Numbered from the stretch's first letter, positions 1 to 8,104 are shown. The stretch is 8,425 nt of DNA from Polynucleobacter sp. (GCA_023257325.1 JALRCP010000185.1:1-8425), one strand, 5' to 3'. The notes: generated from the letters alone by a model not told the origin. Numbers and translations: made by a program.

Positions 1-692
1 ATAAGACCTACCGCATTGCTCCCTCCATCCTGTCAGCTGACTTTGGCAACTTAGGCCAAGAGGTCCGTGACGTCATCGCGGCGGGTGCCGATTGGATTCA
101 CTTTGACGTGATGGACAACCATTACGTACCCAACCTGACGATTGGCCCCTTGGTTTGTGAGGCTATTCGTTCTCATGCGGTCAAAGATGGTCAAGCTGCC
201 TGCATTGATGTTCACTTGATGGTTCAACCCGTCGATCGGATCGTGCCTGACTTTGCCAAAGCAGGTGCCAATTTAATTAGCTTTCACCCTGAAGCCAGTT
301 CACACATCGACAGAACTTTGGGGCTCATCAAAGACAGCGGTTGCCAAGCGGGTTTGGTATTTAATCCAGCAACCCCTTTGCACCACATGGATCATGTGAT
401 GGATAAATTGGATTTGGTTTTATTGATGTCGGTGAACCCAGGCTTTGGGGGTCAATCCTTTATTCCAAGCACTTTGGATAAATTGCGCGAAACCAGAGCC
501 AAGCTAGATACCTATCAAAATAAAACAGGTCGCAAGATTCGTTTGGAAGTGGATGGTGGGGTAAAGGCTGACAATATTCGCGAAATCGCTGCTGCAGGTG
601 CGGACACCTTTGTGGCCGGCTCTGCTATTTTCGGCAAACCCAATTACAAAGCCATCATTGATCAGATGCGCGAGGAATTAGGGAAAGCCTAA
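1..692 (+). CDS. rpe: Ribulose-phosphate 3-epimerase (5' end cut by window)
   Basis: Interconverts D-ribulose 5-phosphate and D-xylulose 5-phosphate in the cytoplasm (pentose phosphate pathway). The frame is open from position 3 to the TAA at 690-692, giving 229 visible residues. Since the family is about 220-240 aa and the fragment opens with [14 protein letters not shown], the normal N-terminal strand, only a few residues including the start Met should be missing. An internal GTG at 108 or ATG at 111 would remove the first catalytic strand, so neither is the real start. Counting K at position 3 as residue 1, the metal/active-site residues are H33 and D35 (IHFDVMD), H71 (DVHLMV) and D184 (LEVDGGV). 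The phosphate-binding loops [10 protein letters not shown] (142-151) and GSAIFG (206-211) are present. The stop overlaps the trpE start by one base, so the gene is probably co-transcribed with the trp genes. Function is secure. Confidence 0.96.
   Translation, partial: KTYRIAPSILSADFGNLGQEVRDVIAAGADWIHFDVMDNHYVPNLTIGPLVCEAIRSHAVKDGQAACIDVHLMVQPVDRIVPDFAKAGANLISFHPEASSHIDRTLGLIKDSGCQAGLVFNPATPLHHMDHVMDKLDLVLLMSVNPGFGGQSFIPSTLDKLRETRAKLDTYQNKTGRKIRLEVDGGVKADNIREIAAAGADTFVAGSAIFGKPNYKAIIDQMREELGKA
679..684 (+). promoter_or_regulatory. Shine-Dalgarno site for trpE inside the rpe 3' end
   Basis: The purine-rich TAGGGA lies 7 nt before the ATG at 692, a normal spacing. It sits within the last codons of rpe, so trpE is translated from the rpe message, likely by coupling through the TAATG stop/start overlap. 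It supports the ATG at 692 as the trpE start. Confidence 0.6.
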
Positions 693-2209
693 TGCAACGT
701 AAAGATTTTGATGCTCTAGCCCAACAGGGCTATAACCGTGTTGCTTTGGTCTCTGAAGCATTGGCAGATTTAGAAACACCTCTGTCGCTTTATCTCAAAC
801 TCACGCAAACTCATGGCTCAACCAATACTTTTTTATTGGAATCTGTGGTCGGAGGCGAGCGCTTTGGTCGTTATTCCATCATTGGTTTACAAGCCAAAAC
901 TCTGATTAAGGTCACGGGCGGTCCTAATAACACGCTCACACAAGTCATCACAGATGGCCAAGTACTTGAAACTGATCATGGCAACCCTTTGGATTTTATT
1001 GCTAACTATCACGCCCGCTTTAAAGTGTCCTTGCAAGAGGGCTTGCCTCGCTTCTGCGGTGGTTTGGCGGGTTACTTTGGTTATGATACGGTGCGCTACA
1101 TCGAGCCACGCTTAGCCAATCATTCTTTACCGGATGAAATTCAGACGCCTGATATTCAATTGATGTTGACGGAAGAATTGGCGGTGATTGATAACCTTGC
1201 GGGCAAACTATATTTAATTGTGTATGCCAATCCACAAGAACCCAACTCTTATGAGAATGCTCAAGCAAGACTACAAGAGTTACGAATCAGCTTAGATGCT
1301 CCGGTGAAAAAACCAAACACAGGAGCCAGTCAAAAAACAGAAGCGATTCGTAAATTTGCCAAAAATGATTTTATGGATGCCGTAAAACGCACCAAAGAAT
1401 ATATTTTGGCCGGTGATTGTATGCAAGTGGTGATTGGCCAACGTATCAGTCAACCATTTTCCGACTCACCTCTTTCTCTTTACAGAGCTTTGCGCTCTTT
1501 AAATCCATCACCTTATATGTACTTGTACGACTTTGGTGACCATCAAGTGGTCGGATCATCTCCGGAAATTTTGGTGCGCCAAGAGAAGCGTCAAGTCGAT
1601 GGTCAAGAGAAGCGCTTTGTAATTGTTCGCCCTATTGCTGGAACACGTCCTCGTGGTAACAGCCCCGAGCAAGATGCCGCTTTAGCCAAAGAGTTACTGG
1701 CTGACCCCAAAGAAATTGCGGAGCACGTGATGTTGATCGATTTGGCTCGCAATGACGTTGGCAGAATTGCTAAAAATGGTAGTGTCAAAGTGACTGATCG
1801 CATGATCATTGAAAAATATTCTCATGTGCAACACATTGTGAGTTCCGTTGAAGGTGAACTCATGGACAATGCGAGCAATATGGATGTTTTAAAAGCTACT
1901 TTCCCAGCCGGTACATTGTCTGGCGCCCCCAAGATACGAGCCATGGAAATCATCGATGAAATGGAAATCGTGAAACGTGGCGTTTATGGGGGTGCAGCAG
2001 GATACCTGTCTTTTTCTGGTGACATGGATGTGGCCATCGTGATTCGAACTGGCATTATCAAAGATGGCATGGTGCATGCTCAAGCTGGTGCGGGCGTGGT
2101 AGCAGACTCTGACCCAGAATCTGAATGGAAAGAAACAGAAGCCAAAGCGCGCGCTGTGTTACGTGCTGCTGAAATGGTTCAAGGAGGTCTCGATGCTAGT
2201 CATGATTGA
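692..2209 (+). CDS. trpE: Anthranilate synthase component I
   Basis: Converts chorismate to anthranilate using ammonia passed from TrpG; first committed step of tryptophan synthesis, cytoplasmic. The 505-aa length is normal. The N-terminal domain carries the tryptophan feedback site LLES (residues 48-51) within [17 protein letters not shown], plus the partner segment [10 protein letters not shown] (271-280). The C-terminal chorismate-binding domain, from about residue 225, shows PIAGTRPRG (314-322), [12 protein letters not shown] (344-355, with the conserved H345), TLSGAPK (408-414), GGAAGY (433-438) and QAGAGVV (464-470). These catalytic motifs all look intact, so the enzyme should be active and tryptophan-inhibited. 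It starts on the last base of the rpe stop and overlaps trpG by 17 bp. There is no leader-peptide attenuator in front of it, because no non-coding space exists. A short in-frame repeat (QEKR twice, residues 297-300 and 305-308) lies in a variable loop. PabB is the main alternative family, but the LLES motif and trp context favour TrpE. Confidence 0.97.
   Translation: MQRKDFDALAQQGYNRVALVSEALADLETPLSLYLKLTQTHGSTNTFLLESVVGGERFGRYSIIGLQAKTLIKVTGGPNNTLTQVITDGQVLETDHGNPLDFIANYHARFKVSLQEGLPRFCGGLAGYFGYDTVRYIEPRLANHSLPDEIQTPDIQLMLTEELAVIDNLAGKLYLIVYANPQEPNSYENAQARLQELRISLDAPVKKPNTGASQKTEAIRKFAKNDFMDAVKRTKEYILAGDCMQVVIGQRISQPFSDSPLSLYRALRSLNPSPYMYLYDFGDHQVVGSSPEILVRQEKRQVDGQEKRFVIVRPIAGTRPRGNSPEQDAALAKELLADPKEIAEHVMLIDLARNDVGRIAKNGSVKVTDRMIIEKYSHVQHIVSSVEGELMDNASNMDVLKATFPAGTLSGAPKIRAMEIIDEMEIVKRGVYGGAAGYLSFSGDMDVAIVIRTGIIKDGMVHAQAGAGVVADSDPESEWKETEAKARAVLRAAEMVQGGLDASHD
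2181..2188 (+). promoter_or_regulatory. Strong Shine-Dalgarno site for trpG inside trpE
   Basis: AAGGAGGT is fully complementary to the usual anti-Shine-Dalgarno end of 16S rRNA. It ends 4 nt before the ATG at 2193 and lies in the trpE codons for residues 497-500. It decides the trpG start: the GTG at 2163 lies upstream of the site, and the ATG at 2202 is about 13 nt away. The strength fits a need for TrpG made in step with TrpE. Confidence 0.85.
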
Positions 2210-2777
2210 TAACTACGACTCCTTCACCTATAACTTGGTGCAGTATTTTGGTGAATTAGGGGCAGAGGTTAAAGTTTTTCGTAATGATGAAGTGACTTTG
2301 GCTGAGATTGAGGCCTTAAAACCCGATCATATTTGTATCTCACCAGGACCTTGCAGTCCGAAGGAAGCAGGTATCTCGGTTGCAGCCTTGCAATATTTTG
2401 CGGGCAAAGTACCTTTACTTGGAGTTTGCTTGGGTCATCAAGCCATTGGTGAAGCATTTGGTGGGAAAGTCATTCGTGCCAAGCGCGTCATGCACGGCAA
2501 AACAGATACCGTTCACACCACTCAACAAGGTGTCTTTAAAGATTTACCCAAAGAGTTCACCGTGACGCGTTACCACTCTTTGGCCATCGAAAAAGAGAGT
2601 CTTCCAGCTGATCTAGAAATCACGGCGTGGACTGATGATGGTGAAATCATGGGCGTACGCCATAAAAAGTTCGCAGTAGAAGGTGTTCAGTTTCATCCAG
2701 AGTCAATTTTGTCTGAGTATGGTCATGAACTACTGGGTAACTTTTTAAAGACAAAACAAGCCACTGTTGCGAAATAA
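2193..2777 (+). CDS. trpG: Anthranilate synthase component II, glutamine amidotransferase
   Basis: Class I glutamine amidotransferase that releases ammonia from glutamine and passes it to TrpE. The chosen start, ATG 2193, gives 194 aa beginning [14 protein letters not shown], the usual N-terminus, and has a strong ribosome binding site. The frame could be extended to a GTG at 2163, but the added residues match nothing in the family. The catalytic triad is visible: C79 in GVCLGHQ, and H168 and E170 in QFHPES. The oxyanion-loop motif SPGPCSP (50-56) is also present. It overlaps the end of trpE by 17 bp in another frame, so the two chains are probably translationally coupled, as expected for subunits of one complex. 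In many bacteria the same protein also serves p-aminobenzoate synthesis as PabA; that cannot be decided here. Confidence 0.96.
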   Translation: MLVMIDNYDSFTYNLVQYFGELGAEVKVFRNDEVTLAEIEALKPDHICISPGPCSPKEAGISVAALQYFAGKVPLLGVCLGHQAIGEAFGGKVIRAKRVMHGKTDTVHTTQQGVFKDLPKEFTVTRYHSLAIEKESLPADLEITAWTDDGEIMGVRHKKFAVEGVQFHPESILSEYGHELLGNFLKTKQATVAK

Positions 2778-2811
2778 AATTAGATCAACAAATTTAGAGT
2801 TCACGTAAATC

Positions 2812-3843
2812 ATGGCCATCAATCCACAAGAAGTTCTTTTACGCTGCATTGATCATCAAGAAATCCCTCATGAGGAAATGATGCAAATCATGCGCGCCAT
2901 CATGTCTGGTGAGCTATCGCCTATTTTGACAGCGGCGATTTTGACCGGTTTGCGCACCAAGAAAGAAACCGTCGGGGAAATCACAGCAGCGGCGATGGTA
3001 ATGCGTGAATTCGCGACCAAGGTTGAAGTGGCTGACAACAGCCATTTTGTGGACATCGTGGGCACAGGTGGAGATGGGGCCCATACTTTTAATATTTCAA
3101 CCACGGCGATGTTTGTGGCTGCTGGGGCAGGTGCAAAAGTGGCCAAGCATGGTAATCGCAGTGTGAGCAGCAAATCAGGTGCTGCCGACGTTCTTGAGGC
3201 TTTGGGGGTGCAAATCACTTTGCAGGCACCTCAAGTGGCACAGTCCCTAAATACTTGTGGCATTGGCTTCATGTTTGCCCCCAACCATCATCCAGCGATG
3301 AAAAATGTCGCCCCTGTTCGCAAGGAACTGGGTGTTCGAACCATCTTTAATATTTTGGGTCCACTCACCAACCCTGCCAATGCACCCCATATGTTGATGG
3401 GGGTGTTTCATCCAGAGTTGGTGGGTATTCAAATACGGGCTTTACAAAAATTAGGTATGAAGCACGCCTTAGTGGTTTACGGCAAAGATGGTTTAGATGA
3501 AATTTCTTTAGAAACTTCAACCCTGGTCGGAGAACTGCAAAATGGCGACGTCAAAGAATATGAAATCCATCCATCTGACTTTGGGCTTGCCACAGTAAAA
3601 ACCTCAAGTTTCAAAGTGGCTAATTCAGAAGAATCTAAAAAAATTCTTTTAGGGGTTCTTAATAAAGAGATGAGCCCTGCACGCGATATTGTTTGCCTCA
3701 ATGCTGGTGCTGCACTTTACGCTGCGAACATTGCCAAAGATATTAGGCAAGGCATTCAATTGGCTCAACAATCCATTGATACTGGCAAAGCCAAAGCCAA
3801 ATTAGATGAGTTTATTCAGACCACTCAAGCCTTAGCAAAATAA
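2812..3843 (+). CDS. trpD: Anthranilate phosphoribosyltransferase
   Basis: Transfers phosphoribosyl from PRPP to anthranilate, second step of tryptophan synthesis, cytoplasmic. The 343-aa protein has the normal length and family order: an N-terminal helical part, then the PRPP-binding loop GTGGDG (84-89), [12 protein letters not shown] (112-123), the anthranilate-site segment [21 protein letters not shown] (168-188, with R170), and the metal-binding D229-E230 pair in GLDEIS. It is a stand-alone TrpD, not fused to TrpG as in enterobacteria. It begins 34 bp after trpG. The ATG at 2812 starts [10 protein letters not shown], typical of family members. No good Shine-Dalgarno site precedes it; the nearest purine run, TTAGAG (about 2793-2798), is too far away for normal spacing. 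Confidence 0.96.
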   Translation: MAINPQEVLLRCIDHQEIPHEEMMQIMRAIMSGELSPILTAAILTGLRTKKETVGEITAAAMVMREFATKVEVADNSHFVDIVGTGGDGAHTFNISTTAMFVAAGAGAKVAKHGNRSVSSKSGAADVLEALGVQITLQAPQVAQSLNTCGIGFMFAPNHHPAMKNVAPVRKELGVRTIFNILGPLTNPANAPHMLMGVFHPELVGIQIRALQKLGMKHALVVYGKDGLDEISLETSTLVGELQNGDVKEYEIHPSDFGLATVKTSSFKVANSEESKKILLGVLNKEMSPARDIVCLNAGAALYAANIAKDIRQGIQLAQQSIDTGKAKAKLDEFIQTTQALAK

Positions 3844-3870
3844 CAACATCCACACAAACTTTATTCATTC

Positions 3871-4683
3871 ATGAGCGACATTCTTAAACGTATTTTGGCC
3901 ACTAAATTTGATGAAGTTGCTAAAGCAAGTTCACAGATTCCCATGCATGTTTTACGCTCTGATGCCGAGGCCAGCCTGAAAGAAGGTCATCTTCAACCAC
4001 GTGGTTTTTATCAAAGCATTGAAACCAAGATTGCTGCTGGTCATGCGGGCGTCATCACAGAAATTAAAAAAGCCAGTCCCAGCAAAGGTGTATTTCGAGA
4101 AGACTTCAATCCTGCAGCCATTGCCCAATCTTATGAACAACATGGCGCTGCTTGTTTGTCAGTGTTAACCGATAAAGATTACTTTCAAGGTTGTGCGCAA
4201 TATTTAAGAGATGCTCGTGGGGCTTGCAAGATTCCTGTTTTGCGCAAAGATTTTTTAGTCGACGCCTATCAAGTATATGAAGCGCGTGCCATGGGGGCTG
4301 ATGCAATCCTTTTGATTGCGGCTGCATTAGATGATGCCCAAATGATAGATTTTGAAAGCATCGCCAAAGAACTTCAGATGGATGTTTTGGTTGAAGTTCA
4401 TGATGCACAAGAGCTAGAACGTGCCCTAAGACTTAACACGCCACTACTTGGCATTAATAACCGCAACCTCAGAACCTTTGAGGTTAGCTTAGAGACAACC
4501 TTGTCTTTATTAAAAGAAATTCCATCTAATAAACGCGTGGTGACTGAAAGTGGGATTCTGACTCAAGCCGACGTGGCTTTGATGCGCGCCGCTCAAGTCC
4601 ATGCTTTTTTGGTGGGCGAGGCTTTGATGCGCCAACCCGACCCAGGAAAAGCCTTGGCAGAGTTATTTGGTCAACCTGAATAA
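3871..4683 (+). CDS. trpC: Indole-3-glycerol-phosphate synthase
   Basis: Closes the indole ring: 1-(2-carboxyphenylamino)-1-deoxyribulose 5-phosphate to indole-3-glycerol phosphate, with loss of CO2 and water. It is a single-domain TIM barrel of 270 aa and is not fused to TrpF, so that enzyme must be encoded elsewhere. Residues matching the known catalytic set are E64 and K66 ([10 protein letters not shown]), K126 (VLRKDF), E175 (VEVHD), N196 (INNRN) and S227 (ESGI). The C-terminal phosphate-binding loop FLVGEALM (246-253) is present. It lies 27 bp after trpD and is the last gene of the rightward group. The leader before its ATG has no guanine, so there is no Shine-Dalgarno site; translation may depend on coupling to trpD or on an unstructured leader. 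Its stop is 16 bp from the convergent ung stop. Confidence 0.97.
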   Translation: MSDILKRILATKFDEVAKASSQIPMHVLRSDAEASLKEGHLQPRGFYQSIETKIAAGHAGVITEIKKASPSKGVFREDFNPAAIAQSYEQHGAACLSVLTDKDYFQGCAQYLRDARGACKIPVLRKDFLVDAYQVYEARAMGADAILLIAAALDDAQMIDFESIAKELQMDVLVEVHDAQELERALRLNTPLLGINNRNLRTFEVSLETTLSLLKEIPSNKRVVTESGILTQADVALMRAAQVHAFLVGEALMRQPDPGKALAELFGQPE

Positions 4684-4699
4684 ATTTTCTTTCGATCAG

Positions 4700-5458
4700 C
4701 TATCCATTCGTCCACTCAATTGGCTTTAAGCCTTGAGCCAAGAGCAGCTCATTGACCTTGCGAAAGTGCCCGCACGATTTTTGATCACCAGGGTAAATAA
4801 AGGGTTCATTCGTTTTATAAACACTGAGACCTGAAGGGTGAGATGCGCTTAAGATGATTTGAGACAGGCCGCTTTCACCACTTTCCTCTTGGGCTTTTTC
4901 AATCAAGGATTTTTTCTTTTGGGCATGAGCACCCCATAACAACCAAATGAGTGATTTCTTCTGTGCCAAGCGATACAACATGGCATCAGTCAAATCTTGC
5001 CAACCCCAATTGGCATGCGAAGCAGCCAGATTTAACTCAACGGTCAAGGTGGCATTGAGCAACAAAACACCCTGCTTGGCCCAAGAACTCAAATCACCAT
5101 GAACCAAACTGGGATACCCATCCAAACTCAAGGCCTTACTGATGTTTCTCAATGAACTTGGGAAAGCACGCCAGCCAGGTTTAATTTCTTTAGGAATTGA
5201 AAAAGCCAAGCCCTGAGCCAAGCCGGGTGTTTGATAGGGATCCTGTCCCAAGACAACCACTCGCACTTGTTCAAAAGTAGTTTCTTGGAATGCTCTAAAA
5301 ATATGATCGACCTTAGGAGCCAAGCCATCGGGGTTGTCTTGATAGGCTTTTTGAACTTTACTTTCTAAGGTATCAAAAGATCGAGACTTCAATTCATCCC
5401 AAAGCAAGCTTGCCCAATCTTTGGGTAAAGCGGATTCAATTGAAAAGGCTTGAGTCAT
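4700..5458 (-). CDS. ung: Uracil-DNA glycosylase, family 1
   Basis: Removes uracil from DNA to start base excision repair. The 252-aa protein is slightly longer than the usual ~220-230. Motifs in order: GQDPYQ (71-76, with the water-activating D73), GLAFSIP (83-89, with the uracil-stacking F86), SSLRNI (101-106), GVLLLNATLTV (130-140, with uracil-reading N135), and HPSGLS (207-212, with catalytic H207). Two variations stand out: the last residue of the GQDPYH motif is Q76, and the fourth residue of HPSPLS is G210. About a dozen extra residues (roughly 216-228) lie between HPSGLSVY and CGHF. The core catalytic residues remain, so it is probably active. It begins 6 nt after the M61 peptidase stop with only a weak GAG upstream, suggesting coupling to that gene. 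It is the last gene of the leftward group. Confidence 0.94.
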   Translation of the reverse strand: MTQAFSIESALPKDWASLLWDELKSRSFDTLESKVQKAYQDNPDGLAPKVDHIFRAFQETTFEQVRVVVLGQDPYQTPGLAQGLAFSIPKEIKPGWRAFPSSLRNISKALSLDGYPSLVHGDLSSWAKQGVLLLNATLTVELNLAASHANWGWQDLTDAMLYRLAQKKSLIWLLWGAHAQKKKSLIEKAQEESGESGLSQIILSASHPSGLSVYKTNEPFIYPGDQKSCGHFRKVNELLLAQGLKPIEWTNG

Positions 5459-5464
5459 GCGGTC

Positions 5465-7306
5465 TCAAACAGATAATGCGTATTGTTTGGGCTGATACTG
5501 AAACAAATCTTTCTCAGGCTGCAAAGTCATGTGTAGCTCTTGATCGTGTCGATAGGCACAAATCGGCACGACTTGGCCACGTCGCAACTTTTGAATGGCT
5601 TGAACCAACAAAAGGTCCAAGCGAGCTGGCGTTAAACGCTCAGAATTGATCGAAGAAACAAAATCGCCAGCAGACAAACCTGCTTTTTGAGCCAAGCCGC
5701 CATCCAAAACATGACTTAATTTGACCCAACCTTGGTGAGCGGTAGTCCGAATACCCAATAATTGTTTGGCAGTATCCGCACTCTCTTCGGGTGACGCAGG
5801 TTTTTCAGCCACTTGAACACCGACTTGAGAGAGCCAATTTTCTAATGGTAGATCTTCTACCCCATCGAGATAATTGGCTTTGAAGGTACGCCAAATTTTC
5901 TTAAAACCAGATCCAATCACAAAATCAATGGCATGATCAAAGTCATCCTCAGCCATGCCAGACTCGGTCAATTGATGCATCTGCCATAAGTGTCGAATCA
6001 CATCATCCAAGGACTGAGCTTGTTGGGTATATTCACGAATCTTCAAATCCAAACCCAAAGCTAACAAGGAACCTTTGGCGTAATAACTCACCACGGCATT
6101 GGGCGTGTTTTCATCCATGAGGTAATACTTGGTCCATGCATCGAAAGAACTCTCAGATAAGCTTTGTTTATGACGTCCTGGGCCTCGCAAAACCATGTTC
6201 CAAGTTTTTTCAATGCGCTTGAGATAAGCCTTACGATCAATGCGCCCACTTCTCAACAATTGCAGATCATCGTAATAACTGGTGAAACCTTCAAACAACC
6301 ATAACAAACGCGTGTGATTTTTTTGATTTAAGACATATGGATCAAATACTTTGGGTTTAATGCGCTTGACCATCCAGGCATGAAAATATTCATGGCTACA
6401 AAGACCTAAGAAATCTTCATAAGCTGAATGCTTTTTGAGATTTTGTCCTGGATAAGGCAAATCATCTCTCTTACACAACAAGACAGTACTATCGCGATGC
6501 TCTAAACCACCATAACCATCACCTACAGCATTCACAATAAAAGTGTATTGCTTAAAAGGCGCTCTGGGTTGATTGGGCTCAAAGAAAGCAATGTGTTGTT
6601 CGCAAATGGCCTTTAAATCTTGACTCAATTGCCGCTCATCCACATGATCAATCAAACCTTGAATTACCAAGCGATGGGGCGTGCCATGAGCTTGCCAGCG
6701 AATGACCTGGAACTCACCCATGGCCACAGGGTGATCGATTAATTGATCGTAACTGACTGCTTGATAAGTGCCAAAGCCATCACGATTAATTTTTTGAGCG
6801 GGTAAAGTAGTTTCTACCGACCATGCACTCATGGTCACACAATCATCTGATTTGGGTGGCAAAAGATTGATTGCATAGAGGGCTTTCGTGCCCATCACTT
6901 GCAAACACAGACTGCTGGCATTGAAAAATGCACGATGCTGATCCAAGTAAGCGGCTCTGACAGAAGTGTCAAAAGCATAGATTTGATAATTGACTCGCAA
7001 GGACCGATTGGAATAAACACGCCAGGTATGACTGTCAATTTTTTCAAAAGAGACGGGTTTGAAAGCGACTTTTGAATTAGATTGGTGACTAACTTCCGAA
7101 ACAGCAAAACACTCTAAATGTTTTGAAAAGTCTCGAATCATGTAACTGCCCGGAATCCACGCCGGCAGCTGCAAATCCACATGGGCAGCCTTCACAACTC
7201 CAGCTGGAACCGACATGGTCACATCAAATCGATGTCCTCGCCAATCATCTACGCCAATCTGATATTGAATTGATTGAGATGATGTTATTTTTTTTGCATT
7301 CCTCAT
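5465..7306 (-). CDS. M61-family metallopeptidase with PDZ domain
   Basis: Predicted zinc aminopeptidase of the M61 (glycyl aminopeptidase-like) family; the physiological substrate is unknown. The 613-aa protein has a beta-rich N-terminal domain (about 1-190; LPAWIPGSYMIRDF at 47-60 is characteristic), a thermolysin-like catalytic domain, and a C-terminal PDZ domain (about 515-600). The catalytic domain shows GGLEHRDS (266-273), the zinc-binding HEYFH (305-309, H305, E306 and H309) followed by AWMVKRIKP, and the third ligand E339 in LFEGFTSYYDDL. The PDZ domain includes LDGGLAQKAGLSAGDFVSSIN (534-554). No signal peptide or membrane segment is visible, so it is predicted to be cytoplasmic. The ATG at 7304-7306 lacks a Shine-Dalgarno site, being preceded by an A-rich run. 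It starts 32 bp after the dsbC stop, across a small inverted repeat, and ends 6 nt before ung. No gene symbol is established for it. Confidence 0.93.
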   Translation of the reverse strand: MRNAKKITSSQSIQYQIGVDDWRGHRFDVTMSVPAGVVKAAHVDLQLPAWIPGSYMIRDFSKHLECFAVSEVSHQSNSKVAFKPVSFEKIDSHTWRVYSNRSLRVNYQIYAFDTSVRAAYLDQHRAFFNASSLCLQVMGTKALYAINLLPPKSDDCVTMSAWSVETTLPAQKINRDGFGTYQAVSYDQLIDHPVAMGEFQVIRWQAHGTPHRLVIQGLIDHVDERQLSQDLKAICEQHIAFFEPNQPRAPFKQYTFIVNAVGDGYGGLEHRDSTVLLCKRDDLPYPGQNLKKHSAYEDFLGLCSHEYFHAWMVKRIKPKVFDPYVLNQKNHTRLLWLFEGFTSYYDDLQLLRSGRIDRKAYLKRIEKTWNMVLRGPGRHKQSLSESSFDAWTKYYLMDENTPNAVVSYYAKGSLLALGLDLKIREYTQQAQSLDDVIRHLWQMHQLTESGMAEDDFDHAIDFVIGSGFKKIWRTFKANYLDGVEDLPLENWLSQVGVQVAEKPASPEESADTAKQLLGIRTTAHQGWVKLSHVLDGGLAQKAGLSAGDFVSSINSERLTPARLDLLLVQAIQKLRRGQVVPICAYRHDQELHMTLQPEKDLFQYQPKQYALSV

Positions 7307-7317
7307 GGTGATTTTTT

Positions 7318-7342
7318 GTAAGAGTCTTTATATGCCTCTTAC
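7318..7342. repeat. Perfect 7-bp inverted repeat at the dsbC/M61 junction
   Basis: On the + strand GTAAGAG (7318-7324) and CTCTTAC (7336-7342) are exact reverse complements separated by 11 nt. In the leftward transcript this could form a short hairpin that includes the dsbC stop codon (7339-7341) and is followed by an A run and then the M61 start. It is followed by A's rather than U's in that direction, so it is not an intrinsic terminator there. It might protect the dsbC 3' end or affect M61 initiation, or it may be chance. Confidence 0.45.
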
Positions 7343-8082
7343 TTTAATTTCTTCTCTATTTGGGCAATGGGTACTGCACCATTAATTCGCGAGCCATCAG
7401 TGAAGAACATCGCTGGTGTACCTGTTACCCCCAACTTACGTGCAAGTGCAGTATTACGTTCAAGAGGATTCCCGCAATCTCCCTTACCTGTTGGGGCTTG
7501 ATTATTGATCATCCAATCAGACCAAGCTTTCACCTTATCTGAAGAACACCAAATTTGTTGTGATTTTGTTAAAGAATCAGCCGATAACATGGGTACCAAA
7601 AAGGTATAAATGGTGACGTTATCCATTTGCTGAAAGGCTTTTTCTAAACGCTTACAAAAACCACAATTGGGATCAGCAAACACCGCCACCTGACGAGCAC
7701 CCTTCCCCCGCACAACTTTCACAGCATCATTCAAAGGCAAATCAGCCCAACGAATGCGATTCAAATCATTGCTACGCTGCTCTGTGAGATTGGTACCTGT
7801 TTTTAAATCGACCACCTCACCCTGAATTAAGTAACGAGCACTGGCATCGGTATAAACCACATCTTGCCCAATCGTCACCTCGTATAAACCAGCCATGGGC
7901 ATCGATCGAACGCCATCCACCTTGGCCCGATCACCCAATTGTTTTTGAATCTCAGTTTTGACTTTAGCTTCCACAGCATTTTGTGCTTGTGCTGTAAAAC
8001 TTAATAAACACAAACCAATGAAAACGCACATACTTAAAAAATGAAGGGGATTCTGTGGTTGCAAAGAAGCTATATATTTCAT
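7339..8082 (-). CDS. dsbC: Periplasmic thiol:disulfide interchange protein, DsbC family
   Basis: Disulfide isomerase that corrects wrong disulfides in the periplasm, normally kept reduced by DsbD. The 247-aa protein begins with a Sec signal peptide: a hydrophobic stretch at about 13-30 and a likely cleavage after AQA (31-33). A small DsbC-type dimerisation domain (about 34-95) and a linker follow. The thioredoxin-fold domain carries the redox motif CGFC (C140-C143), a second cysteine pair (C179, C203) as in E. coli DsbC, and the cis-proline loop VTGTPA (219-224, P223). The start at 8080-8082 is supported by a strong ribosome binding site. The signal peptide's N-region is rather long, but the next Met (residue 18) lies inside the hydrophobic stretch and is a poor start. 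DsbG is an alternative, though the second cysteine pair favours DsbC. The gene lies 22 bp after the ubiquinone hydroxylase. Confidence 0.93.
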   Translation of the reverse strand: MKYIASLQPQNPLHFLSMCVFIGLCLLSFTAQAQNAVEAKVKTEIQKQLGDRAKVDGVRSMPMAGLYEVTIGQDVVYTDASARYLIQGEVVDLKTGTNLTEQRSNDLNRIRWADLPLNDAVKVVRGKGARQVAVFADPNCGFCKRLEKAFQQMDNVTIYTFLVPMLSADSLTKSQQIWCSSDKVKAWSDWMINNQAPTGKGDCGNPLERNTALARKLGVTGTPAMFFTDGSRINGAVPIAQIEKKLK

Positions 8083-8086
8083 TTTG

Positions 8087-8092
8087 TCTCCT
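8087..8092 (-). promoter_or_regulatory. Shine-Dalgarno site for dsbC
   Basis: On the minus strand AGGAGA lies 4 nt before the dsbC ATG (8082-8080). It falls in the 22-bp gap after the hydroxylase stop and fixes the dsbC start at 8082. Confidence 0.75.
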
Positions 8093-8104
8093 ATGACTGA
8101 TGTA

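Noticed and set aside
2778..2811. trpG-trpD gap considered as a site for a promoter or attenuator
   Set aside because: It is only 34 bp, with no convincing -35/-10 pair, hairpin or leader peptide.
2868..3218. 116-codon open frame on the minus strand inside trpD
   Set aside because: It lies wholly within a clear trpD on the other strand, resembles no family I know, and has no ribosome binding context. It is a shadow of trpD codon use.
4720..4741. Inverted repeat TTGGCT / AGCCAA near the end of ung, considered as a terminator
   Set aside because: It lies within ung codons and is not followed by a T run in either direction.
5410..5649. 79-codon open frame on the plus strand across the ung/M61 junction
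   Set aside because: It overlaps two well-supported genes on the other strand and its translation shows no recognisable motif.
4735..5697. Recurring GAGCCAAG on the plus strand (near 4735, 5214, 5318, 5689), considered as a DNA uptake sequence
   Set aside because: The copies mostly encode similar Leu-Ala-Gln or Leu-Ala-Pro stretches in the minus-strand genes and match no known uptake signal; four copies in two genes are not enough.
6727..6743. Near-palindrome GATCGATTAATTGATC, considered as an operator
   Set aside because: It is imperfect, lies deep inside the M61 gene, and is explained by the codons for a Leu-Ile-Asp stretch.
7325..7338. CATATAAAG on the minus strand, considered as a -10 box for an internal promoter of the M61 gene
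   Set aside because: No plausible -35 element lies about 17 bp upstream, and AT-rich hexamers are expected by chance in this spacer.
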